Source: JAJPKK01 sp963802745 (GTDB lineage: Bacteria; Pseudomonadota; Alphaproteobacteria; Rhizobiales; Xanthobacteraceae). From it: DNA of 64,000 bases. The DNA is taken from contig CAWDKL010000066.1 in the NCBI GenBank assembly GCA_963802745.1, positions 9,707 to 73,706 of the forward strand, written 5' to 3'. The notes below the pieces were generated by a model. The model searched no databases. It was not told the origin of the DNA and saw nothing but the letters and a program-made list of their open reading frames with translations. Positions 1 to 7,469 of the stretch are shown here, one piece after another. How positions within the stretch are numbered: position 1 is the first letter of the stretch; the number at the start of each line of letters is the position of its first letter. The translations under genes were made by a program, and so were the position numbers.

Positions 1-595
1 TGCAGCTGCGTGACATGTGCGCGGAATTCCACGAGGAATTGCCCGGCGTACGATCGATATGGCCGAGTTCCGCCGACCCGAAAGTGCTGCTGGTCCAGTT
101 GTTGCAGGTCAGGTTCAGGTTGGCCGGGAAGGCGCGGCCGTCGGGCTGCGAGCCGGTCAAGGCGTCGTGCCAGTTCGGCGTCATGCCGAAGCCGGCGATC
201 ATGTTGCCGCGCTCGGTCAAGGCCGTGTCCTTGTTGAGGTTGCTGCCGGCACCGTGGAGATCGTCTACGTCCTTGGCGATGACGACGCCCTTGGCATTCT
301 GCCACGGGCCTTTGCCGATGCGGTCGCGGGCATTGACCGGACCGCCCGGCGCGTTGGCGCTGGAGCTCAGATAGGCCCGCCAGGTCTTGCTACCGGCGCC
401 CACACTGGCGGCAAGCTGCTGGCAGCGGGCATCCGCACCGGCGAGTCCACCGAGATCCGCGCCCTTGCCGGAGCCGGAGCTGGTGACGAAGAACGTCATG
501 TTGGGGAACTGTGGCGGCGCCTGCTGGGCCTGCGCGGCCGCGCCGAGCGTGAGCATTGCTGCGGTGGCGAGCATGGTGATCTGGGTGGTCTTCAT
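1..595 (-). CDS. Secreted lectin-like protein, 3' end cut by window edge
   Basis: The open frame runs off the left edge; 198 residues are visible. It begins with an ATG preceded by GGAGG about 8 bases upstream and a clear Sec signal peptide (MKTTQITMLATAAMLTLGAA, cleavage after AQA). The mature part starts with FFVTSSGSGKGADLGGL and contains paired cysteines, a TWRAYLSS strand and a CNNWTSS motif. This pattern is familiar from small secreted proteins of Bradyrhizobium relatives, often labelled lectin and thought to adopt a C-type-lectin-like fold. The ligand is unknown. The missing C-terminus would be short (about 20-30 residues in relatives). Family call is from remembered pattern, not a search. 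Confidence 0.7.
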   Translation of the reverse strand, partial: MKTTQITMLATAAMLTLGAAAQAQQAPPQFPNMTFFVTSSGSGKGADLGGLAGADARCQQLAASVGAGSKTWRAYLSSSANAPGGPVNARDRIGKGPWQNAKGVVIAKDVDDLHGAGSNLNKDTALTERGNMIAGFGMTPNWHDALTGSQPDGRAFPANLNLTCNNWTSSTFGSAELGHIDRTPGNSSWNSAHMSRSC

Positions 596-688
596 AGGGG
601 TTCCTCCGTTCGATGGGGCAGGCTGTGACGAAGCAGGCGTGGCGCACCATCCTAACGTGGCGGACCATCCTAAATCGTCACAGCTATT

Positions 689-1393
689 CTACCGCCCTGG
701 CCCGGGCTTTGCCAGCGGCCCATTTTTTACCGGTGCCCCTTCCCTATGTGCCAAGAAGTGCAGCAACCGGTGGCCGAATACGCCAGCGAGGCCGGTGATC
801 GCCGCCGCGGTGCCGAGATTGGAGATCAAGATCATCGCGGTCGCGTCCGGCGCATGCAGTAGCGCCAGAGCGGCCGACGTGATGGCCGCAACCGCGAGGC
901 CGCCCATCAGGGCGACCGCGCCGGCGCGCAACAGCGCAGCGTAGCGCAGCATTGCGGCTAGTACGACTGCCAGCGGGATGCTGGTAAAGACGACGACCGC
1001 CGCGCACGGCAGGGCGTCAGCGATGTGCGTGCCGTCCGGCCCGATGGCGACCCAATGCGCCAGGCATCCATATCCGATTGTCGCGAGCCACACGGCCAGC
1101 CCCGGTACCGGCAGCACGAGCCACCACCGCGAACGGTCCGGCAGGCTGACCGCGAACGCCGCTACGGCGGCCAGGACGGCGGTGGCGAGCGCCGCCACAA
1201 GGCTGGCCACGAAGGCGGGCTCGCGAAGGCGTTCTGCCACATCCGTCCGTACCCCATGGCCGATCGCAACCAGCCCAAGCAGTAAACCGGCGCCGCCGAG
1301 CCACAGCGCCGCACGAACGAGCGGCGGACGCAATCTCCTCACCGGCGCGGCGCCTGCCACCAAAGTGTCGATGAGTTCCGAAGTTGCGGTCAC
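689..1393 (-). CDS. nrsF: NrsF-type (DUF1109) anti-sigma factor
   Basis: 234 residues with six predicted transmembrane helices starting near residue 28, the layout of DUF1109/NrsF membrane anti-sigma factors. Two cysteines, in GYGCLAHW and ALPCAAVV, lie where the redox- or metal-sensing cysteines of Caulobacter NrsF are expected. The gene starts with GTG, and its first bases overlap the stop codon of the upstream ECF sigma gene (GTGA), so the two are translationally coupled. In this family the protein holds SigF at the inner membrane until heavy metal or oxidative stress. Function follows from family and neighbour; the signal here is inferred. Confidence 0.85.
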   Translation of the reverse strand: MTATSELIDTLVAGAAPVRRLRPPLVRAALWLGGAGLLLGLVAIGHGVRTDVAERLREPAFVASLVAALATAVLAAVAAFAVSLPDRSRWWLVLPVPGLAVWLATIGYGCLAHWVAIGPDGTHIADALPCAAVVVFTSIPLAVVLAAMLRYAALLRAGAVALMGGLAVAAITSAALALLHAPDATAMILISNLGTAAAITGLAGVFGHRLLHFLAHREGAPVKNGPLAKPGPGR

Positions 1394-1953
1394 GGATGGT
1401 CGCTCGGCTGTTGCAGAAGTTTGCGCAAGGACTTGATGGCCCGATGCGTCGCCACCTTGAGGGCGGCCACCGACCGTCCGCTCGCCACCGCGGCCTCCTT
1501 CAAGGACATCTCCTCGAGCTTGAGCAGCCTGATGGCCTGGCGCTGGTCGGGTGGAAGGTTTGTGATGGCGGCGTCAAGCGCCGCCTTATCCCCCAGGTGT
1601 GGAGACGCATCGTCCGGATAGAGGTTCGCCGGATCCGCCAAAAAGGTTTCATGGGTGGCCGTCAATTCCGTTTCACGCGCCCGCGCCCGCATCTGGCGTC
1701 GCAATCGGTCGATGATCCGCCGGTTCGCGATGGCGACCAGCCAGGGACCGAACGGCCGCCGCGGATCGTAGGTCTGCCGGACCGCATGGACCGTGAGCAG
1801 CACATCCTGCACGACGTCCTCCACGTCGGCGGTCTCCTTGAAGCACCGCCCCGCCAGCGCACGCAGAAACGGCGTCGCATCCTCAAGCAAAATCCGATAC
1901 GCTTGCCGGTCGCCGTCCTGCGCGCGCGCCATGAGCCCGCTCCAGTCATGCAT
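1390..1953 (-). CDS. sigF: ECF RNA polymerase sigma factor, SigF-like
   Basis: 187 residues counted from the ATG at MHDWSGLMARAQDGD. Region 2 is visible as VEDVVQDVLLTVH followed by PFGPWLVAIANRRIIDRLRR. Region 4 is visible as LPPDQRQAIRLLKLEEMSLKEAA with the HTH ending in ALKVATHRAIKSLR. Size and order match group-4 sigma factors. The downstream nrsF overlaps by four bases, which identifies this as the SigF/NrsF stress module. A longer in-frame extension to 2022 exists but is Arg/Cys-rich and unlike the family, so the internal ATG was preferred. A SigF-dependent promoter was not recognised with confidence. Confidence 0.88.
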   Translation of the reverse strand: MHDWSGLMARAQDGDRQAYRILLEDATPFLRALAGRCFKETADVEDVVQDVLLTVHAVRQTYDPRRPFGPWLVAIANRRIIDRLRRQMRARARETELTATHETFLADPANLYPDDASPHLGDKAALDAAITNLPPDQRQAIRLLKLEEMSLKEAAVASGRSVAALKVATHRAIKSLRKLLQQPSDHP

Positions 1954-2040
1954 GCGCCGGGATCTGCAGTCGCCGCAGTGGGTTGCCGCACCGCGTATTG
2001 GCCGAGAGGTTGGCACCGGCACTTTCCCCTACCGCCCTGA

Positions 2041-2323
2041 GGAACATCATATTTACCGCGTTAAGCCGCCTGGATTTAAGGTTATGGAGACCGTATGCAC
2101 GCACGCTCGGACGTGGCTGAAACCCTTCGTCACCGTCGCGGCTTCTCCACAATTTGTTTCAGCCATGTCAAGTCGCAGGCGGTGTGCCGCGTCAACCCAA
2201 GGACGGGCCGGTCCATGCCTCTGGTCCCGGGCTGGCGCCTCGTACGGCGCGAGATTACGCCGCCACCTTGAAAGACGCTTTCCGCGATAGGGGTTCCAAG
2301 AGGCGAGGCCTCATTCGGATATC
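2041..2323. other. Intergenic region, nothing recognised
   Basis: About 280 bases between the divergent-looking start of the sigma gene and the end of fcl. Only short overlapping open frames without family features are present. It should contain the sigF promoter near 1960-2060; no clear ECF box could be assigned by eye. Confidence 0.5.
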
Positions 2324-3289
2324 TCAACGTCCGCCGTGGCTTAGAAAATCTCGGTAGGCTGCGGCGAGGCCGGCGCGCAAATCGGTCTGCGCGGTCCAGC
2401 CCAATCGGGTGAGGCGGCTGACATCAAGGAGTTTGCGCGGGGCGCCGTCCGGGCGCGTGCTGTCGAACATGATGTCCCCCGTGAAGCCGACGACCTCTGC
2501 GACCAGCTTGGCGAATTCCGCGATCGTCAGGTCCTGACCGGTGCCGACATTGAGGAAGCAGGCGTCGGAGTAGTTTTTAAGCGCGAACACGCAGGCATCG
2601 GCGAGGTCGTCCACCGCCAAAAACTCCCGCCGCGGCTGGCCGGTGCCCCACACCACGACGCAGGGCGCGCCGAAAAGCTTCGCCTCGTGGAAGCGGCGGA
2701 TCAGCGCGGCCGGCACATGGCTGTGTTCGGGGTGATAGTTGTCGCCGGGCCCGTACAGATTGGTCGGCATCAGCGAAATGAAATCGGCACCATACTGCCG
2801 GCGATAGGCCTCGACCAATTTGATGCCGGCGATTTTTGCCACGGCATACCACTCATTGGTGGGTTCGAGCGGACCGGTCAGCAGCATGTCTTCGTGCATG
2901 GGTTGGGGGGCTAGCCGCGGATAGATGCAAGACGAGCCGAGGAACAGAAGCTTCCTCACCCCGGTCGCGAAGGCGCTACGGATCAGGTTCAGTTCGATCG
3001 CGAGATTGTCGGCGAGGAAATCGACCGGGTAGGCCGCGTTGTACGCAATCCCGCCGACTCGCGCGGCGGCCACAAGGACGACATCCGGCCGGTGGGCGTG
3101 CAGCCAAGTCTCCGTATCGGTCTGCCGAGTCAGATCGAGTGTACGGCGATCGGCCGCCAGCACCTGGCAAGGCTCCAGCGCGAGGCGGCGCACCAGCGCG
3201 GCTCCCACCATGCCGCGATGGCCGGCAACGAAAACCCGCTTGCCGGTCAGATCGAACGGCAAGGTCGCGGCAGCCGGAGGGCTGGTCAT
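2324..3289 (-). CDS. fcl: GDP-L-fucose synthase
   Basis: 321 residues. Catalyses the NADPH-dependent epimerase/reductase step from GDP-4-keto-6-deoxymannose to GDP-L-fucose in the cytoplasm, for exopolysaccharide or LPS sugars. The Rossmann motif VAGHRGMVGAALVRRL lies at residues 21-36. The SDR catalytic set appears as GSSCIYPRLAPQPMHED and the YAVAK YxxxK motif. HVPAALIRRFHEAK and WGTGQPRREFLAVDDLA are standard Fcl blocks. It lies just downstream of gmd on the same strand (33 bases), so the two form a GDP-fucose operon. Length is normal for the family and no frame disruption is seen. Confidence 0.95.
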   Translation of the reverse strand: MTSPPAAATLPFDLTGKRVFVAGHRGMVGAALVRRLALEPCQVLAADRRTLDLTRQTDTETWLHAHRPDVVLVAAARVGGIAYNAAYPVDFLADNLAIELNLIRSAFATGVRKLLFLGSSCIYPRLAPQPMHEDMLLTGPLEPTNEWYAVAKIAGIKLVEAYRRQYGADFISLMPTNLYGPGDNYHPEHSHVPAALIRRFHEAKLFGAPCVVVWGTGQPRREFLAVDDLADACVFALKNYSDACFLNVGTGQDLTIAEFAKLVAEVVGFTGDIMFDSTRPDGAPRKLLDVSRLTRLGWTAQTDLRAGLAAAYRDFLSHGGR

Positions 3290-3322
3290 GACGCGCTGAC
3301 CGCTATGATCGCGATGAAAACT

Positions 3323-4417
3323 TCAATCATGACGGTTGACGCGTTCATGCTCGCGCCGCACCGCGGTCAGGTCGCTCTCGACCATGTTCTTGACCAGATC
3401 CATGAAACTCGTCCGGTGCCGCCACCCTAGCTTTTCGTACGCCTTGCTGGGGTCGCCCAGCAGGACATCGACCTCGGTCGGCCGAAAATAACGCGGGTCG
3501 ATCACGACCAAAACCTCTCCGGTCTTGGTGTCGACCCCCGTCTCGTCCACGCCCGCACCGCGCCACACGATACCCCTGCCGACATGAGCGAAGGCGCGCT
3601 CCACGAATTCGCGCACGGAGTGCTTTTCGCCGGTAGCAAGCACGTAGTCGTCGGGCTGATCCTGCTGCAGCATCATCCACATCCCCTCCACGTAATCGCG
3701 GGCGTCGCCCCAATCGCGCTCCGAATCGAGATTGCCGAGATAGAGCTTGTCCTGCATGCCGAGGGTGATCGACGCCACCGCGCGGGTGATCTTGCGGGTG
3801 ACGAATGTTTCGCCACGGGTCGGCCCTTCGTGATTGAACAAGATGCCGTTGGAGGCGTGCATCCCATAGGCTTCCCGATAATTGACAGTAATCCAATAGG
3901 CATAGAGCTTGGCCGCCGCATAGGGCGAGCGGGGGTAAAATGGCGTGGTCTCGCGCTGCGGCACCTCGCGGGCCTTGCCGTAGAGCTCCGAAGATGACGC
4001 CTGGTAGAACTTGACCTCGCGGTCCCTCCCAAGGATCCGAATGGCCTCCAGCAGGCGCAGCGTCCCGAGCGCATCGGCGTTGGCCGTATATTCGGGCGTT
4101 TCGAAGCTCACCTGAACGTGGGACTGGGCGGCCAGATTATAGATCTCGTCCGGGCGCGTTTCCTGGACGATCCGGATCAGGTTGGTGGCATCGGTCAGGT
4201 CGCCATGATGCAGGAAGAACCGGGCACCGGACTGATGCGGATCGACGTAGAGATGATCGACCCGCGCCGTGTTGAAGGAGGATGATCGCCGCTTGATGCC
4301 GTGCACCGTATAGCCCTTGCCGAGCAGCAGCGCCGCGAGTAGCGCGCCGTCCTGGCCGGTGACGCCGGTGATCAATGCGGTCCTGGCCTTGCGGTTCGTC
4401 AGTTGGTCATCAGTCAT
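3323..4417 (-). CDS. gmd: GDP-mannose 4,6-dehydratase
   Basis: 364 residues from the ATG at MTDDQLTNRKA; an extension to 4480 has no family resemblance. Converts GDP-D-mannose to GDP-4-keto-6-deoxy-D-mannose, the first step of GDP-fucose synthesis, using bound NADP. Visible motifs are TGVTGQDGALLAALLL (nucleotide binding), VHGIKRRSSSFNT, ASSSELYGK and the catalytic YAAAK in RSPYAAAKLYAYW, then NHEGPTRGETFVTRKI and YFRPTEVDVLLGDPSKAYE. It is followed by fcl. The two-gene unit probably starts from a promoter in the 4418-4676 gap, which it shares divergently with the amidohydrolase gene. Confidence 0.96.
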   Translation of the reverse strand: MTDDQLTNRKARTALITGVTGQDGALLAALLLGKGYTVHGIKRRSSSFNTARVDHLYVDPHQSGARFFLHHGDLTDATNLIRIVQETRPDEIYNLAAQSHVQVSFETPEYTANADALGTLRLLEAIRILGRDREVKFYQASSSELYGKAREVPQRETTPFYPRSPYAAAKLYAYWITVNYREAYGMHASNGILFNHEGPTRGETFVTRKITRAVASITLGMQDKLYLGNLDSERDWGDARDYVEGMWMMLQQDQPDDYVLATGEKHSVREFVERAFAHVGRGIVWRGAGVDETGVDTKTGEVLVVIDPRYFRPTEVDVLLGDPSKAYEKLGWRHRTSFMDLVKNMVESDLTAVRREHERVNRHD

Positions 4418-4676
4418 ATGGAAAAATGTCCCTGCGCGGTAACCCCAACAGCGCAAAATGCGCTGGGGCCGCTGGTCCAACGCGGCTCGACAAAACCGGC
4501 AACCGTGCTGTCGAGCAGCCGGAACACCGCCAAAATCGCAAAGTTTCGGTACAACTGGTCCCTCTCGCGGTTGCTTCCGGCGGAAGTCTGCTTCGGCCCA
4601 CCTTCGCCTTTACCAACACGGCCCAATACGTGATAGCCTTGGCTGCCGCCATCGTCACCATGGCAGGGAGGTCAAG

Positions 4677-6044
4677 TTGAGCAAGGCAAGTCTATCTGTT
4701 GCGGCCGCGACGCTTTGGCTCGCTGCCATCGCGGCGCCGGTCTACGGCCAAACGCCCGCGACCGTGTTCGAAGGCGCGCGCCTCATCACCGGCGACGGCG
4801 GCGCGGCGATCGAGAATTCCGCCTTCGTGATTGCAGGTAACCGGATCACTGCGGTCGGCCGCCGCGGCGAAGTCGCGGTGCCGACGGGTGCCACGCGCAT
4901 CGATATCACCGGCAAGACCGTGATTCCGGCGCTGGTCAACGATCATGTCCACATGGGATATCGCCGCGGCACCAGCTTTACGGCGGATAATTACACCCGA
5001 GAAAACCTGCTCGATATGCTGGACCGCTATGCCTATTGGGGCATCGCGGCGGTGCTGGAGACCGGAACCGGGATCGGCGACCTGCCCTACAAGGTTCGCG
5101 CCGAGGCGCGCTCCGGCACCCGCTATCTCACCGCCGGCCGCGGCTTCGGCCTGCCGAATGCCGGGCCGGGCGGACCGATGCGGGTATCCGCCTTCGGGGT
5201 GACCAACGAGGCGGAAGCGCGCAAGGACGTGCAGGAACTCGCGGCCAACAAGGCCGACATGGTCAAGATCTGGGTAGACGACCGCGGCGGCACGGTCGAA
5301 AAGATGCCCCCCAACCTGTACGGGGCGATTATCGACGAGGCGCACAAGCACAATCTGCGCGTGCTCGCGCACACCACCGAACTCGCCGACGCCAAGGCGC
5401 TGCTGCGGGCGGGCCTCGACGGCTTCGCCCATATGGTCCGCGACAAGGACGTGGACGACGAGTTCGTGGCGATGGTGAAAGCGCGGCCGAACGTGTTTTT
5501 CCTGGAAACCCTGTGGGGCGAGCGGCGCGCGCTCTATGACGGTAAGCCCGCCTGGCTCGACGATCCCGCACTACGGGGAGCCTTCACGGCCGACGATCTG
5601 CACCAACTCGGCGAACAGCTCTCGCCCGACCCAAAGGCCGACCCCAAGGCGGTGCAGCGCGCCCGCACCATGACGCAGACCAATCTGCGCAACACCGCGA
5701 AGCTGTACGCGGCGGGTGCCCGCATCAGTCTCGGCACCGATACCGGCGGCGTCTCGGGCGGCCAGTTCTTCGGGCTCGCCTCCCATGTGGAGCTGGAACT
5801 GCTGGTGACGCGGGTCGGCCTTACGCCGATGCAGGCACTGGTCATCGGCACCCGCACGTCCGCGGAAAACCTCGGGCTTGCCGACCTTGGCACCATCGCT
5901 GCCGGCAAGAGCGCCGATTTCATCGTGCTCGACGCCAATCCGCTCGACAACATCGCCAATACGCGGCGGATTAATCGGGCCTATCTGCGCGGCCAGGAAA
6001 TTCCGCGTGCTGCCCTCTCGGCCAAGTGGAACGGCCGGGGCTGA
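4677..6044 (+). CDS. Secreted metal-dependent amidohydrolase
   Basis: 455 residues. The proposed start is TTG at 4677, supported by GGGAGG 5 bases upstream and by the signal peptide that follows at once (SKASLSVAAATLWLAAIAA, cleavage near VYGQ). The imidazolonepropionase/prolidase-like amidohydrolase layout is clear. A beta-sandwich opens at GARLITGDGG, then the metal-binding VNDHVHMGYR (HxH), KIWVDDRGG, LAHTTE, and SLGTDTGGVSGG with the catalytic Asp. It closes with LADLGTIAAGKSADFIVLDANPL. Substrate is not determinable; relatives act on cyclic imides, dipeptides or xenobiotic amides in the periplasm. Length is normal. Confidence 0.85.
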   Translation: MSKASLSVAAATLWLAAIAAPVYGQTPATVFEGARLITGDGGAAIENSAFVIAGNRITAVGRRGEVAVPTGATRIDITGKTVIPALVNDHVHMGYRRGTSFTADNYTRENLLDMLDRYAYWGIAAVLETGTGIGDLPYKVRAEARSGTRYLTAGRGFGLPNAGPGGPMRVSAFGVTNEAEARKDVQELAANKADMVKIWVDDRGGTVEKMPPNLYGAIIDEAHKHNLRVLAHTTELADAKALLRAGLDGFAHMVRDKDVDDEFVAMVKARPNVFFLETLWGERRALYDGKPAWLDDPALRGAFTADDLHQLGEQLSPDPKADPKAVQRARTMTQTNLRNTAKLYAAGARISLGTDTGGVSGGQFFGLASHVELELLVTRVGLTPMQALVIGTRTSAENLGLADLGTIAAGKSADFIVLDANPLDNIANTRRINRAYLRGQEIPRAALSAKWNGRG

Positions 6045-6228
6045 GCGGAGCGAAATCAGGAAACCGGAGCAAAGGTCTCGATGCCGCCGGAGCGCGGGCG
6101 TCCCGCCCGCTCTTTGATCGATTAAATCCGATCGGTAAAAAACCGATCGATCGGCGTGGCCCGGCGGACGAGACGTCTGCGCTCCATCCTTCCAAACAAC
6201 GCCAGCCCCGACAAAAATAGCCCGCACC

Positions 6229-7047
6229 ATGCTGATCATCGATTCTCAGGTTCACGTTTGGCCCGCCGATCGGCCGGATCGGCAGCTCGATCCGTCCGAC
6301 CGTACACCCTACAGCTATGAACAGCTGCTTGCCGAGATGGACGGCGCGGGGGTCGCTCGCGCCATCCTGGTGCCGCCCTCGATCGACAAGGACCGCAACG
6401 ACTATGTGATCGAGGCGGCACTGAAGCACCCCGATCGCTTCGGCATCATGGGGCGCCTGGCGCTGCGAGGCGGCGGCGGGCGCAATGTGCTCAAAGGCTG
6501 GCGGGACCAGCCCGGCATGCTGGGCGTGCGGCTGACCTTCCATCGCGACGCCGACCGGCCTTGGATCACCGACGGCACCGCCGACTGGTTCTGGGGCGAA
6601 GCCGAGGCGAACGACATTCCCGTCATGGTGCACGCGCCCGAACGGCTTACCGTGGTCGGGGAGATCGCCGCAAAATACCCGCGGCTGCGCATCATCGTGG
6701 ACCATATGGGATTCGCCCGTGCCACGATGGACGCCGAAACATTGGCCGGCGCAGACCGTATGGTCGGACTTGCCGGCTATCCCAACGTCTCGGTCAAAGT
6801 CTCGGCGCTGCCGGCCTTCTCCACCGAACCGTATCCGTTCGCGAATTTGCGCGAACCGCTGCGCCGCGTCATCGCCGCCTTTGGGCCGCGGCGGTGTTTT
6901 TGGGGCAGCGACATCACCCGCGTGCCGGCGTCATGCAGCTATCGGCAGACGGTCACGCATGTCACCGAAGAACTCGATTTTCTCTCCGGCAATGACCTCG
7001 CATGGGTCATGGGGCGCGGGCTGGCGCAGTGTTTACGGTGGCCCTAG
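6229..7047 (+). CDS. Amidohydrolase family 2 (TIM-barrel) hydrolase
   Basis: 272 residues, cytoplasmic (no signal peptide). The start MLIIDSQVHVW carries the usual DxHxH-like first-strand signature in the DSQVHVW variant of this branch. VMVHAPERL, RIIVDHMGFA and FWGSDITR place the metal and acid residues on later barrel strands (His, His, Asp). Family members include lactone hydrolases, decarboxylases and 2-pyrone-4,6-dicarboxylate hydrolase-like enzymes. The exact substrate cannot be told. It sits 185 bases after the secreted amidohydrolase, on the same strand, suggesting related catabolism. Confidence 0.82.
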   Translation: MLIIDSQVHVWPADRPDRQLDPSDRTPYSYEQLLAEMDGAGVARAILVPPSIDKDRNDYVIEAALKHPDRFGIMGRLALRGGGGRNVLKGWRDQPGMLGVRLTFHRDADRPWITDGTADWFWGEAEANDIPVMVHAPERLTVVGEIAAKYPRLRIIVDHMGFARATMDAETLAGADRMVGLAGYPNVSVKVSALPAFSTEPYPFANLREPLRRVIAAFGPRRCFWGSDITRVPASCSYRQTVTHVTEELDFLSGNDLAWVMGRGLAQCLRWP

Positions 7048-7469
7048 GCGGCGGCCGCCTGTCGGAGGAGTGCCGGTAAGGAGGGCGCGTCCGAGATCGC
7101 CGGCGCAGGGCCCGGCGGTCAGCGAAACCACCGCCGCACAGCAAACCGCCGGAGAGGCTTCCGCTTGCCGCGATGCGTGCATCGCGCCGCGGATCGGCTG
7201 GATCGAACCCTCAGGGGCTTGGATGAAGATGCGGGGCGAAAATCGATCGTCGAGACGACCGACATACGCCAACCTGTAGATCAACGAATCGCTGTCCGAT
7301 CCCGGATGGTCTCGCCGGGCCGGAGGGGCCGGAGGCAAACAACGAAGCAAAGCATTTTAGAATCGTTACAAATTGGAAATACTATAACGTAACGATTTAG
7401 TTCTTGCAGCACCGCGCAGGCGGTTGCTATCAAAAATATGGGGATGTGATGTGCTGGGGAAAAGCGTAA
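7048..7469. other. Intergenic region upstream of TonB receptor
   Basis: About 420 bases. The first 270 bases contain only weak overlapping frames. The last 110 bases are markedly AT-richer than the surroundings and hold the inverted repeat described separately, so this is probably the receptor's promoter region. Confidence 0.6.
7362..7396 (+). promoter_or_regulatory. Candidate operator: ATCGTTAC/GTAACGAT inverted repeat
   Basis: A perfect 8-base inverted repeat (ATCGTTAC at 7362-7369, GTAACGAT at 7389-7396) with a 19-base AT-rich spacer lies about 75 bases upstream of the TonB receptor start. Its position fits a metal- or substrate-responsive repressor site. The regulator is unknown. Confidence 0.4.
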
